In this document: in pieces, positions 34,805-44,148 of the stretch
How positions within the stretch are numbered: position 1 is the first letter of the stretch
How the letters are laid out: each line of letters opens with the position of its first letter
From: Cloacibacterium sp047601505
GTDB lineage: Bacteria > Bacteroidota > Bacteroidia > Flavobacteriales > Weeksellaceae
Direction of reading: 5' to 3'
DNA length: 64,000 nt
NCBI RefSeq assembly: GCF_047601505.1
Contig: NZ_JASGJD010000001.1
Location: 372,001 to 436,000, forward strand
The notes under the pieces: generated by a model
The model's input: the letters and a program-made list of their open reading frames with translations, nothing else
Told to the model about the DNA's origin: nothing
Databases searched by the model: none
Position numbers and translations under genes: made by a program

Positions 34805-36034
34805 ATGAAATGGGCAGAAGGATTAGATAAGCTTGGCATTTTTTTATATCTCGCCATTTCTGTGTTTGCCGTGGTAAACATATATAGCGTTGACAAAGGT
34901 TTAGGAGAAAAACAATTGATATTTTTCTTCATCTCTTTATTTGTAGGATTCATTATCTTTATGATGAGGAGTAAATTTTTCGAAAACTTTGCGGTAGTTT
35001 TCTTTGTTTTGGGTATTATTTCTTTACTAGGATTACACGTTTTAGGCTCGGAAATTAAAGGGCAAAAAAACTGGTATAAAATAGGCGGATTTACCATGCA
35101 ACCTGTAGAATTTGCGAAAATTGGTGTTTCACTAATGCTTGCAAGCTACGTTTCTGGACCAGATTTTAATTTGAATAATAGAAAATCCTTACTCACTACT
35201 CTTGCCATTATAGGCATTCCTGCAATTGCAGTTCTCAGTATTCCTGATGTTGGCTCTTTATTAGTTTTTACAGCATTTGTAATTGCTTTATACAGAGAAG
35301 GATTAAGTGGATGGTTATTTGGGATAGGTTTTATCCTTGCAACTGTATTTTTATTGTCCATCGCAATTAATCCCATTTATATTGTACTAGGACTTTTAGC
35401 AATCTATTTAATTTATATTTTCTTGAATTTTGGAAGAATAATTTGGACAGTTCCTACCATAGTAACTTTTCTAGGAACATTTCTAATTTTAGCTGGAATA
35501 AGTTTCGGAACACCCAAAATTTTAGAAAAATTACCAGCTCACCAAAGAGAAAGAATTGAAGTTTTGTATAAAGGTGAAAAAGCTTTCAGAGATACTTCTG
35601 GTTACAATTTATTATATTCAAAAACAGCTATTGGCTCTGGTGGATTCTGGGGAAAAGGATATAAAGAAGGTTCAGTAACACAAGGTAAATTTGTACCAGA
35701 ACAAGAAACAGACTACATTTTTTGTACCGTAGGAGAAGAATGGGGATTTCTTGGAAGTACCCTTTTGGTAATTTTTTATGCTGTGTATATTGGCAGAATC
35801 TATTATTTAGCAGAAAACCAAAAGACCACATTTAACAGAGTTTTCGGTTATTGTTTTGCTGGAGTTCTCCTGATGCACTTTGCCATTAATTTAGGTATGG
35901 TTATGGGACTTTTCCCAACTGTTGGTATTCCTTTGCCTTATTTCAGTTACGGAGGAAGTTCTTTTTTAGCATTTTCGATAATGACAGCAATCTTCTTTAA
36001 ACTGAATTATACCGATAAAAATTCATTGGTTTAA
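34805..36034 (+). CDS. rodA: SEDS peptidoglycan polymerase RodA
   Basis: A 409-residue polytopic SEDS protein with HVLGSEIKGQKNWYKIGGF near residue 79, QPVEFAKIG, the long loop GYNLLYSKTAIGSGGFWGKG, VPEQETDYIFC and the C-terminal PTVGIPLPYFSYGGSS. The length is normal. It partners the PBP2 encoded just upstream (1 base apart) and ends the mre operon at a terminator. Confidence 0.95.
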   Translation: MKWAEGLDKLGIFLYLAISVFAVVNIYSVDKGLGEKQLIFFFISLFVGFIIFMMRSKFFENFAVVFFVLGIISLLGLHVLGSEIKGQKNWYKIGGFTMQPVEFAKIGVSLMLASYVSGPDFNLNNRKSLLTTLAIIGIPAIAVLSIPDVGSLLVFTAFVIALYREGLSGWLFGIGFILATVFLLSIAINPIYIVLGLLAIYLIYIFLNFGRIIWTVPTIVTFLGTFLILAGISFGTPKILEKLPAHQRERIEVLYKGEKAFRDTSGYNLLYSKTAIGSGGFWGKGYKEGSVTQGKFVPEQETDYIFCTVGEEWGFLGSTLLVIFYAVYIGRIYYLAENQKTTFNRVFGYCFAGVLLMHFAINLGMVMGLFPTVGIPLPYFSYGGSSFLAFSIMTAIFFKLNYTDKNSLV

Positions 36035-36061
36035 AATAAATTCCACATTTCATCACATAAA

Positions 36062-36091
36062 AAAAGCTTCCAAAATTATTGGAAGCTTTTC
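36062..36091 (+). terminator. Terminator between rodA and the NlpC/P60 gene
   Basis: AAAAGCTTCC pairs with GGAAGCTTTT around AAAATTATT and is followed by CTATAAAA on the plus strand. On the minus strand the stem is followed by TTTTTT. It probably works for both convergent genes. Confidence 0.75.
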
Positions 36092-36112
36092 TATAAAAAT
36101 CAATTATTTATT

Positions 36113-36754
36113 TTATTGTTGTGGTTGTTGTTTAATAATTCTTTTAGCAAATCTAAATTTTCTTCCCCAATAAGAATCGTTAAGAGAAGAAATCATTACA
36201 CCACGTGATGTTGCAGCATGGATAAATTTAATTTCTCCATCTGGAGTTACTTCTTGTACAATTCCAACGTGAGAAACTCTTCCGCCTTGTGAGAAAAATA
36301 CCAAATCTCCTTTTTGAAGTTCTTGTTTTTCTACTTTATCTCCTAACTCTGCTTGTTCTGCAGCAACTCTTGGTAGTTCAATACCTGTAGATTCGCCAAA
36401 AACATTTAATACAAATGCAGAACAATCTATGCCACTTCTATTAGTTCCACCAAATCTATAAGGAGTGCCAATGTAAGTACTTGCTTCGTTCAAAACATCA
36501 TCAATCGTTTTATCTAATGAAATAGCACTTGTAATAGCTGCTGCAAGTTCAGATTTTTGCACATTTGCAAAATTTACATTGTAACTATTATAAGTGCTTT
36601 TATTAGCTGCGTTGAGATTTTTGGTATTTAATTTCTCTAAATTGGCATCGGATTTGTACTTAGTAGGTGTAGAAACTACATAGTTTGTAACACATGATTG
36701 CAAAGAGAAAACAGACATCACTGCAATTGTGTAAAGCAAAACTCTTTTCTTCAT
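36113..36754 (-). CDS. NlpC/P60-family peptidoglycan hydrolase, lipoprotein
   Basis: The 213-residue product has a lipoprotein signal (VFSLQSC, Cys at about residue 21) and a C-terminal NlpC/P60 papain-like domain: GTPYRFGGTNRSGIDCSAFV with the catalytic Cys near 108, GDLVFFSQGG, and VSHVGIV with the catalytic His near 164. Family role: cutting the peptide stem (D-Glu to DAP bond). It lies next to the rod-shape operon, fitting a wall-remodelling role. Confidence 0.93.
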   Translation of the reverse strand: MKKRVLLYTIAVMSVFSLQSCVTNYVVSTPTKYKSDANLEKLNTKNLNAANKSTYNSYNVNFANVQKSELAAAITSAISLDKTIDDVLNEASTYIGTPYRFGGTNRSGIDCSAFVLNVFGESTGIELPRVAAEQAELGDKVEKQELQKGDLVFFSQGGRVSHVGIVQEVTPDGEIKFIHAATSRGVMISSLNDSYWGRKFRFAKRIIKQQPQQ

Positions 36755-36789
36755 AATATTACTTAGTTTATTTCTTTATTTAGACAGGA

Positions 36790-36797
36790 CAAATGTA
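36790..36797 (-). promoter_or_regulatory. -7 promoter element of the NlpC/P60 gene
   Basis: On the minus strand TACATTTG fits TAnnTTTG, about 35 bases before the ATG at 36754. The remaining sequence up to 37115 is AT-rich and shows no other feature. Confidence 0.45.
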
Positions 36798-37114
36798 AAT
36801 GATATAGATTTTTTCGCTATTGATATTTGTCAGTCTTAAAAAAGATTTAACACTTTTTAACATTTATAAATAATATGTTAAAAGAAATATATTGCTAACT
36901 ACCTATTTATGGTGATTAGCGATTTCTGTTTTTTAAGAAATTTTAACAAAAATAGACCATATCTACAAATTATATAAAACCTATCTATTATTGTATAATT
37001 AGTTTTGAATTTAAAGTCTTATTTTAAACGTTTATAAATAGCAAAAATTCAAACAGTTATACATTAAAAAAAGTATAATTCTGAATCAAAATTGAATGAA
37101 AAATTTACTAATTT

Positions 37115-37149
37115 CAAATAAAAAATCCTTCTCGAAAATGAGAAGGATT
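37115..37149 (-). terminator. Rho-independent terminator of glnN
   Basis: AATCCTTCTC (minus strand from 37149) pairs with GAGAAGGATT around a 6-base loop and is followed by TTTTTATTTG on the minus strand, 25 bases after the glnN stop. Confidence 0.85.
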
Positions 37150-37173
37150 CGTTTTATGCAGTATAATGTTTTA

Positions 37174-39369
37174 TTATCTAGTAAATAACATTTCTCTGTA
37201 TTTGGTAAGTGGCCAAAGCTCATCATCTACCATCATTTCTAAAGCATCAGCAGAAACTCTAATAGAATCGAACAATGTTTTCACATTATTACAATATGCT
37301 TCAGCTTGTTTTTGGCTTCCAGAAGTAGATTTTGCTTTTTCTTTCGCATCTAACAATTCATCAACACCAACTTTAATTTTAGAAACGTGCTCAGAGATTT
37401 GAGTAATTAAGCTAATTTGCTCTTTTGCAACCGCTTTGAATTCTTTTTCACTGAAGATTTCTTTTAAACCTTTTACGTTTTCAATTAATCTATTTTGATA
37501 GTTTAAAGAAGCAGGGATAATGTGATTTCTTGCAATATCTGCAATTACTCTAGCTTCAATATCAATAGTTGTAGAATACTTTTCTAGTTTAATTTCGTTT
37601 CTTGCTTCAACTTCTCTGTGAGAATAAATTCCCAATTCTTCATATAAAGAAACAAATTTTTTGTCCATTTCTTTTTTAAGAGCTTCAGGAGTTGTTTTTA
37701 GGTTGCTCAAACCTCTTTTCTTAGCTTCTTTTGCCCAATCATCAGAATATCCATCACCCTCAAACATAATGTTTTTAGATTGTTTGATGTATTCTCTTAG
37801 TACATTGAAGATTGCTTCGTCTTTTTTAAGACCTTTTTCAATTAGAGCATCAACTTCTACTTTGAAATCTTTAAGTTGTTTTGCCATAATAGCATTCATC
37901 ACAGTCATTGGTTCTGCGCAGTTTGCAGAAGAACCTACTGCTCTAATTTCAAATTTATTACCTGTAAATGCGAAAGGAGAAGTTCTGTTTCTGTCTGTAT
38001 TATCTAATAAAATTTCAGGAATTTTACCTACAACATTTAATTTAAGGTCTGTTTTTTCTTCAGGAGAAAGTTTTCCATCAGTAACTTTTTCTAGTTCATT
38101 AAGAACGTTATAAAGTTGAGAACCAATAAACACAGAAATAATTGCTGGTGGAGCTTCGTTAGCACCTAATCTATGGTCGTTATTTGCAGATGCAATACTT
38201 GCTCTTAATAAATCTGCATATTCATTAACTGCTTTAATTGTATTGATAAAGAAAGTTAAGAATTGTAAATTTTTCTTAGGATTTTTACCTGGGCTTAATA
38301 AGTTTTCTCCTGTACTAGTAGCTAAAGACCAGTTATTGTGTTTACCGCTACCATTGATACCAGCGAATGGTTTTTCGTGCAATAATACTTTGAAGTGATG
38401 CTTATTTGCAACTCTTCCCATTACATCCATTAGAAGTGAATTATGGTCGATAGCAACATTTACTTCTTCGAACATTGGAGCCAATTCAAACTGATTTGGA
38501 GCAACTTCGTTGTGACGAGTTGTAACAGGAATTCCCAATTTCATACATTCAATTTCTAATTCCTTCATGAAATTCATTGTTCTTGTAGGAATAGAACCGA
38601 AATAGTGGTCGTCTAACTGTTGTCCTTTTGCAGGAGCATGTCCTAATAAAGTTTTTCCTGTTAATACTAAATCTGGTCTAGATTGATGTAAAGCAGAATC
38701 TACCAAGAAATATTCTTGCTCCCAACCTAAAGTAGGAGTTACTTTTTCTACACTTTTATCAAAATAACTCATTACAGCAGTAGCTGCTTCATCTACAGAA
38801 TTTAAAGCTCTAAGCAAAGGTGCTTTATAATCTAAAGTTTCTCCTGTATAAGAAATAAAAATAGAAGGAATACAAAGTGTAGTTCCCATAATGAAAGCAG
38901 GTGAAGTAGGATCCCAAGCGGTATAACCTCTTGCTTCAAAAGTATTTCTAATTCCACCATTAGGAAAAGAAGAAGCATCTGGTTCTTGTTGAATTAACAT
39001 ACCACCACTAAATCTTTCAATAGCTCTACCTCCTTCAATTGGTGTAAAAAATGAATCATGTTTTTCTGCAGTAGCTCCTGTTAAAGGCTGAAACCAGTGA
39101 GTATAGTGTGTAACACCTTTAGACATAGCCCAATCTTTCATAGCTACAGCAACCTGATCTGCGATATGTCTTTGAATTTTTGTTCCTTTTTTAATTGCAT
39201 CTATTATCGACGAGAACGCTTCTTTAGTAAGATACTCTCTCATCGTTTGCTCAGAAAATACGTTCTGACAGAACAATTCTGATAATTTAGCAGGAACTTC
39301 CACATTATTGTCCTTTCTAAAGTTTTTGAACGGTAGCGTTTCTAACGCTTTGAATCTCAATGTTGACAT
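37174..39369 (-). CDS. glnN: Type III glutamine synthetase GlnN
   Basis: The 731-residue size is typical of GSIII, much longer than GSI (about 470). MSTLRFKALETLPFKNF is the usual N-terminus; the catalytic core shows GWEQEYFLVD, TRHNEVAPNQFELAP, NGSGKHNNWSL and NRTSPFAFTGNKFEIRAVGSSAN. It forms glutamine from glutamate, ammonia and ATP. The frame extends to a GTG at 39387, but ATG 39369 matches the family start and lies 17 bases after a -7 element that overlaps the GTG. Confidence 0.97.
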   Translation of the reverse strand: MSTLRFKALETLPFKNFRKDNNVEVPAKLSELFCQNVFSEQTMREYLTKEAFSSIIDAIKKGTKIQRHIADQVAVAMKDWAMSKGVTHYTHWFQPLTGATAEKHDSFFTPIEGGRAIERFSGGMLIQQEPDASSFPNGGIRNTFEARGYTAWDPTSPAFIMGTTLCIPSIFISYTGETLDYKAPLLRALNSVDEAATAVMSYFDKSVEKVTPTLGWEQEYFLVDSALHQSRPDLVLTGKTLLGHAPAKGQQLDDHYFGSIPTRTMNFMKELEIECMKLGIPVTTRHNEVAPNQFELAPMFEEVNVAIDHNSLLMDVMGRVANKHHFKVLLHEKPFAGINGSGKHNNWSLATSTGENLLSPGKNPKKNLQFLTFFINTIKAVNEYADLLRASIASANNDHRLGANEAPPAIISVFIGSQLYNVLNELEKVTDGKLSPEEKTDLKLNVVGKIPEILLDNTDRNRTSPFAFTGNKFEIRAVGSSANCAEPMTVMNAIMAKQLKDFKVEVDALIEKGLKKDEAIFNVLREYIKQSKNIMFEGDGYSDDWAKEAKKRGLSNLKTTPEALKKEMDKKFVSLYEELGIYSHREVEARNEIKLEKYSTTIDIEARVIADIARNHIIPASLNYQNRLIENVKGLKEIFSEKEFKAVAKEQISLITQISEHVSKIKVGVDELLDAKEKAKSTSGSQKQAEAYCNNVKTLFDSIRVSADALEMMVDDELWPLTKYREMLFTR

Positions 39370-39386
39370 CGGCAATATATTTTTCA

Positions 39387-39394
39387 CAAAATTA
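39387..39394 (-). promoter_or_regulatory. -7 promoter element of glnN
   Basis: On the minus strand TAATTTTG fits TAnnTTTG. It ends 17 bases before ATG 39369. The rest of the spacer to 39631 holds a second match on the plus strand (TATATTTG near 39443) with no clear partner gene start. Confidence 0.4.
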
Positions 39395-39631
39395 ATAATT
39401 TTTTAAATACAAATTAAAATTACCCTAATCTTTTTGGGGGTATATTTGTAAAATTAACTAAATTTAATATTAATTATTACTTTTCAAAAAGGGACACCTG
39501 TGAAAAATTTTAACATAAATGAACCTTCAACCAAACATTTCGTTCATCTAAAATTAAAATTCTAGGCTAAATCCTTTACTTTTTGAAAAAATTTTCGCAT
39601 CTTTGCAGACTTTTATCTAAAAAACAACAAT

Positions 39632-41320
39632 ATGGCAAATTCCAGAGCAAGAGAAACAACAGAAGCAATTGAAAGGCTATACGTGTCTATGAGACACCTA
39701 TTTTATAGAGGTTTTTTCAAACCTTCGGGAGTCTCAGGAGAAAGCCTAAGAAGCCTTTTAAAAATAATAAACCCAGAAATTTATGGAACCATGAACGTTC
39801 CTAATAAAATTGAACTAGATGGTTTATTATACGTTTTAGACAGATTACCAGAAGGCATAGAAGAATGCTCTTACGTACACTTAACTTCTGACGAAGGCTT
39901 CGACAAAGGAAGCTTTGAACCAATAGTACCTAAAAAACGTAGGAGAAACTGTTACAGAATAGACGAGCACCAAATGAATATTGAAGTTCTGCTTGGACGT
40001 TCTGAAATTTATGACATTCTTACTCACCTTACTTTTTTATATATAGAAGCAGACAAAATTAGAAGTTTAGCTTTTTTACAAGACGAAACGGGAGAACCAA
40101 AACGTTCTTGGAAAATTATTGAAGAAGTTGCAAAAGGAGAAAAAAAATTAAGTAGAAAAGAAAAAGAAGTTGCCTTAATACACCTTTCTTCTCTTCTTGG
40201 CAGAACTTTCGAAGAAACACTTACTGCTTATAATAATTTCGGAGACGACAAAAATCCGGATAGATTATTCAAAATTATTTATCATTTAGGAAAAGTTAGC
40301 AACGAAGACTACAAACAAGTAAGAGAAAGAGAAGTTCACTTTAGTGCAATTCTTAAAGAAAGAGTTGGACACCACTATTTTGGAGAAAAATGGGCTACTA
40401 ATGTGAAAAAAATTCTTGGCGAGAACGATTTACTCGGAAGATCTATTCACATTATTTCAGCGAATATGCATAGCGTTAAAAATATGCTTTTTGCCAATGC
40501 CGCTTTGAAACAAAAGCCTAAAAAAGAAGTAGATTATTCTCTTTACGAAGAAATTTCTGGCAACAAAGAACTCAGAGACAAAGTACTAGATTACGCCATA
40601 GACAAAGGCATGATTTATATTGACGACAATAGCGGTAGCAATATAGATGTACAATTAATAGACTTGTCTAAAGTAGACCTTGTTAACTCGCCTTTTTCTG
40701 GCATTTCATATAAAGTGAACGATGTTTTAATGGTTTTTGACTATGCTTTCGGAGAACAAGCTTTCGAAATTATGGACGAATTACTTAGACCATTTGAATT
40801 CAACAACAGTACGTTCACCATGAATGTAAAATCTGTTTCAATAATGGGAAAAGCAGGCATTTTAACTGGAGAAAAAGGAGATATTATGATTCCAACTTCT
40901 CATATTTTTGAAGGAACCGCAGACAATTATCCATTCGAAAACGCCCTGAAATTAGAAGATTTTCAAGATGAAGAACTAAAAGCTTTCGAAGGAAGTATGC
41001 TTACTGTATTGGGAACATCGCTTCAAAACAAAGACATTCTTTCTTATTTTATGAACAGCTCTTGGAAAACAGTTGGACTAGAAATGGAAGGCGCACATTA
41101 CCAAAAAGCAATTCAAATTGCATCTAAAATTAGAAAACACATTGAAGGAGAATTGTTTGTTTGCTACGCTTACTACGCATCTGATAATCCTTTAGAAACT
41201 GGAAGTACACTTTCTTCCGGCGGACTTGGACTTACCGGTGTAAAACCAACTTATCTTATTACACTAAGAATTTTAGAGAAAATCTTTAACTCTTGCAAAG
41301 AGACTAAAGCTAAAAAATAA
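39632..41320 (+). CDS. Large conserved Bacteroidota protein with nucleoside-phosphorylase-like C-terminus
   Basis: A 562-residue soluble protein without signal or TM segment. I know this type as a conserved uncharacterised Bacteroidota family (a DUF; I think DUF6909). The N-terminal two thirds is helical. The C-terminal third (about 400-555) has GKAGILTGEKGDIMIPTSH and VGLEMEGAHY, which resemble the base- and ribose-binding segments of purine nucleoside phosphorylase / MTA nucleosidase enzymes, where Glu-Met-Glu binds ribose. A nucleoside or nucleotide as ligand is therefore inferred. Single-gene unit ending at a terminator. Confidence 0.65.
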   Translation: MANSRARETTEAIERLYVSMRHLFYRGFFKPSGVSGESLRSLLKIINPEIYGTMNVPNKIELDGLLYVLDRLPEGIEECSYVHLTSDEGFDKGSFEPIVPKKRRRNCYRIDEHQMNIEVLLGRSEIYDILTHLTFLYIEADKIRSLAFLQDETGEPKRSWKIIEEVAKGEKKLSRKEKEVALIHLSSLLGRTFEETLTAYNNFGDDKNPDRLFKIIYHLGKVSNEDYKQVREREVHFSAILKERVGHHYFGEKWATNVKKILGENDLLGRSIHIISANMHSVKNMLFANAALKQKPKKEVDYSLYEEISGNKELRDKVLDYAIDKGMIYIDDNSGSNIDVQLIDLSKVDLVNSPFSGISYKVNDVLMVFDYAFGEQAFEIMDELLRPFEFNNSTFTMNVKSVSIMGKAGILTGEKGDIMIPTSHIFEGTADNYPFENALKLEDFQDEELKAFEGSMLTVLGTSLQNKDILSYFMNSSWKTVGLEMEGAHYQKAIQIASKIRKHIEGELFVCYAYYASDNPLETGSTLSSGGLGLTGVKPTYLITLRILEKIFNSCKETKAKK

Positions 41321-41334
41321 CTTTTAAATAACTT

Positions 41335-41369
41335 AAAAACCTTTCAAATCTATTTTGAGAGGTTTTTTT
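41335..41369 (+). terminator. Rho-independent terminator
   Basis: AAAACCTTTCAAA pairs, with one mismatch, with TTTTGAGAGGTTTT and runs into TTTTTT, 15 bases after the preceding stop. Confidence 0.85.
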
Positions 41370-41446
41370 GTGGGCAAATCTTTAATAGAAAACATTTTTA
41401 TACGTTTTTTGCTCTTTTTTTAAGGGTTAAAAAAAATAAATAACAT

Positions 41447-41454
41447 TATCTTTG
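41447..41454 (+). promoter_or_regulatory. -7 promoter element of the M1 peptidase gene
   Basis: TATCTTTG fits TAnnTTTG, 14 bases before the ATG at 41469. Confidence 0.45.
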
Positions 41455-41468
41455 AAAAAAATTCATCT

Positions 41469-43310
41469 ATGACTCAAAAATTTTTAGCAATTTTTATTTT
41501 TGCTTTCGGATTATTTTCTGCACAACAAGACGCCTATTATCAGCAATATGCAAGATATAAAATGAATATAGACGTAGATGCTGCCAATTTTTCTTACCAC
41601 GGAAAACAAGAAATTCAATATACTAATAATTCCCCAGACGAACTTTCTGTAGTTTATTTCAACTTGTATTGGGATGCTTTTAAACCAGGTTCTATAATGG
41701 ATCAACGCGTCCAAAACCAAGGCAAAAATGCAGACGGAAGACTTGCAGAAAACGGAGTTTCTAGACTTTCTACCATCCCAGCTGGAGAAGAAGGAAGTCA
41801 AAAAATTAATTGGCTAAAACAAAATGGAAAAGAAGTAAAATTCGAAGTACAAGGAACCATAATGAAGGTTTACCTCAACGAAAAAATAAAACCAAATTCT
41901 TCTACTTCTTTTACAATGGACTGGGACTCTGTAATCCCTAAGCAAATCCGTAGAAGTGGAAGAAATAACAGAGAAGGAATTGATATGACCATGACGCAGT
42001 GGTATCCTAAAATTGCTGAATATGATTATGACGGCTGGGCTACTTTCGATTATGCAGGAAGAGAATTTCATGCTCCTTTTGCAGATTTTGATGTAACGAT
42101 TAAAATTGACAAAGATTATGTAGTAGGAGCTGGAGGAATTTTAGAAAATCCCACAGAAGTAAAAGGTTACACCGAAAATCCAGACATTAAAACAGATAAA
42201 GACAATAAAGCAACTTGGAAGTTTAGCGCAAAAAACATGTTAGATTTCGCATGGGCTGCAGACAGAGATTATAGCGTGGATAGTTTTGTAGTTCCAGACG
42301 GACCAAAAGTGTTTTTTGTATATCAAAAATCCGAAAAAACTCAATATTGGGAAGAAGCAAAACCTTACATCACCAAATATTACCAAATAATGAATAACAC
42401 TTTTGGAAGATATGTTTACCCAACTTATAGCTTCATTCAAGGTGGAGACGGAGGTATGGAATACGGAATGTGTACAATGATTTTGGGCGAAGCAAGAAGT
42501 TTAGAAGGTTTATTAGGATTGATGATTCACGAAGGAAGTCATTCTTGGTTTCAGCAAATGCTTGCCACCAACGAAAGCACAAAACCATGGTTAGACGAGG
42601 GCTTTACAAGTTATGCAGAAAGTTATGTGATGTATCAACTTTTCCCGAAAGAAAACGAACCAAATCCTTTTATCGGAAGCTTAAAAGGGTATTCTTATTT
42701 TGCTAAATCTGGTAGAGAAGAACCTGCGTCTTGGTTAGCAGACCATCACGATAGTGGTTCCGCTTATTCTGTAGCATCTTACACTAAAGGTGAATTATTT
42801 TTAGTAGAATTAGGATATATTGTTGGGGAAGAAACTTTATCTAAAATCATGAAAAAATACTATCAAGATTGGCATTTGAAACATCCTTCTGATAGAGATT
42901 TCATGCACATTGCACAGTTGGTATCTGGCATGGATTTAAAATGGTTTTATCATTATTGGATTAACACTACCAAAACAATTGATTACGGAATAAAAGATGT
43001 AAAATACGGAGATACTTATACCACAATCACTTTGGCAAACAATGGAGAAGTTCCTATGCCTATAGATTTCAGTATTGTAACCAGCGACAAGAAAACAATT
43101 AACTATCACATTCCGTTGAATATGATGAGAAGCCCTAAAAAATCTGATTTCTTTGGCAATTTTCAAACTTTAGACTATTGGAATTGGACGGCAAAAGAAT
43201 ACACGTTTTCAATCCCTTACAAAAAAGAAGAACTAAAAATTTTAGGAATTGATTTCAGCCAAAGATTAGCAGACGTTAATTTAGAAAATAATACCTTAGA
43301 AGTAAAGTAA
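41469..43310 (+). CDS. M1-family (gluzincin) metallopeptidase, secreted
   Basis: The 613-residue product has a signal peptide (MTQKFLAIFIFAFGLFSAQ). The zinc site is H354-E-G-S-H358 followed by E377 in WLDEGF, the HExxH-x18-E pattern of M1 aminopeptidases. The upstream exopeptidase motif reads GGMEYG rather than the usual GAMEN, so amino-terminal specificity may differ. An N-terminal beta domain (about 25-230) is typical of the family. It probably degrades peptides in the periplasm or outside. Single-gene unit. Confidence 0.92.
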   Translation: MTQKFLAIFIFAFGLFSAQQDAYYQQYARYKMNIDVDAANFSYHGKQEIQYTNNSPDELSVVYFNLYWDAFKPGSIMDQRVQNQGKNADGRLAENGVSRLSTIPAGEEGSQKINWLKQNGKEVKFEVQGTIMKVYLNEKIKPNSSTSFTMDWDSVIPKQIRRSGRNNREGIDMTMTQWYPKIAEYDYDGWATFDYAGREFHAPFADFDVTIKIDKDYVVGAGGILENPTEVKGYTENPDIKTDKDNKATWKFSAKNMLDFAWAADRDYSVDSFVVPDGPKVFFVYQKSEKTQYWEEAKPYITKYYQIMNNTFGRYVYPTYSFIQGGDGGMEYGMCTMILGEARSLEGLLGLMIHEGSHSWFQQMLATNESTKPWLDEGFTSYAESYVMYQLFPKENEPNPFIGSLKGYSYFAKSGREEPASWLADHHDSGSAYSVASYTKGELFLVELGYIVGEETLSKIMKKYYQDWHLKHPSDRDFMHIAQLVSGMDLKWFYHYWINTTKTIDYGIKDVKYGDTYTTITLANNGEVPMPIDFSIVTSDKKTINYHIPLNMMRSPKKSDFFGNFQTLDYWNWTAKEYTFSIPYKKEELKILGIDFSQRLADVNLENNTLEVK

Positions 43311-43328
43311 GATTGACTTATTAATTAT

Positions 43329-43336
43329 TAAATTTG
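43329..43336 (+). promoter_or_regulatory. -7 promoter element of coaX
   Basis: TAAATTTG fits TAnnTTTG, 26 bases before the ATG at 43363. Confidence 0.45.
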
Positions 43337-43362
43337 CAGTCTAATTATAAAGAAGCTATCAA

Positions 43363-44124
43363 ATGAAAAGCATCGTTATAAACGTAGGAAATTCAAACAT
43401 AAGATTCGGGCTTTTTGAAGATGACCAATGTACCACTACTTGGATTATCAATACAAAACCATATAGAACCAGAGACGAATTTTTCGTTCAGTTTAAAATT
43501 TTATATCAAACATACAATGTAGATATAGAAAATATTGATAAAATTATTATTGGCTCTGTTGTTCCTCAGCTTACTCATATTATCAGCAGTGCATTGTACA
43601 AGCTTCACCATTTAGAAGCAGTAATTGTAGATAGAAAAACCCAAGCTCCTATTAGACACAAATCTAATCAGATGGGAACAGATATCTATGCAAATTTAGT
43701 TGCCGCACATTTTCTTTATCCAGACAAGAAAAAAATAATTTTAGATTTTGGCACAGCACTTACAGCAAGTTGTATAGACGCAACGGGCGAAGTTTTGGGA
43801 GTAATTATCGCTCCAGGAATTATTACTTCTCTTAATTCTTTAGTAAAACAAACCGCTCAATTACCAGAAATAGAACTCACTAAACCTAAAAAAGTTCTTG
43901 GTCACGACACCGTTTCCTGCATGACTTCCGGAATGGTTTACGGATTTCTTGGCATGGTAGAAGGTTTTATTGATAGGATAAATGAGGAAGTAAATGACAA
44001 ATGTTTTGTAATAGCAACCGGAGGAGTTTCTCATGTTTACCAGCCTCTTACCAATAAAATAGATGCAGCCGACAAACTTCACACTTTAAAAGGATTATAC
44101 TTCTTAGGAAAAGATAAAAATTAA
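43363..44124 (+). CDS. coaX: Type III pantothenate kinase CoaX
   Basis: The 253-residue enzyme phosphorylates pantothenate, the first step to coenzyme A. The ATP loop INVGNSNIRFGLF is near residues 5-17, the substrate segment NQMGTDIYANLVAAH near 103-117 and the second phosphate loop LDFGTALTASCID near 127-139. These are ASKHA-fold signatures of CoaX, which is unrelated to CoaA. The gene ends at a terminator shared with the convergent tadA-like gene. Confidence 0.95.
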   Translation: MKSIVINVGNSNIRFGLFEDDQCTTTWIINTKPYRTRDEFFVQFKILYQTYNVDIENIDKIIIGSVVPQLTHIISSALYKLHHLEAVIVDRKTQAPIRHKSNQMGTDIYANLVAAHFLYPDKKKIILDFGTALTASCIDATGEVLGVIIAPGIITSLNSLVKQTAQLPEIELTKPKKVLGHDTVSCMTSGMVYGFLGMVEGFIDRINEEVNDKCFVIATGGVSHVYQPLTNKIDAADKLHTLKGLYFLGKDKN

Positions 44125-44148
44125 AGATGACCAATTGGTCATCTTTTT
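44123..44148 (+). terminator. Bidirectional terminator between coaX and the tadA-like gene
   Basis: AAAGATGACCAATTGGTCATCTTT is a perfect palindrome with T-runs on the plus side. It overlaps the stop codon of the convergent gene (44139-44141). Confidence 0.8.

Noticed and set aside
37166..38113. Plus-strand frames opposite glnN and similar antisense frames across the window
   Set aside because: They are shadows of well-identified genes on the other strand, with no domain signatures.
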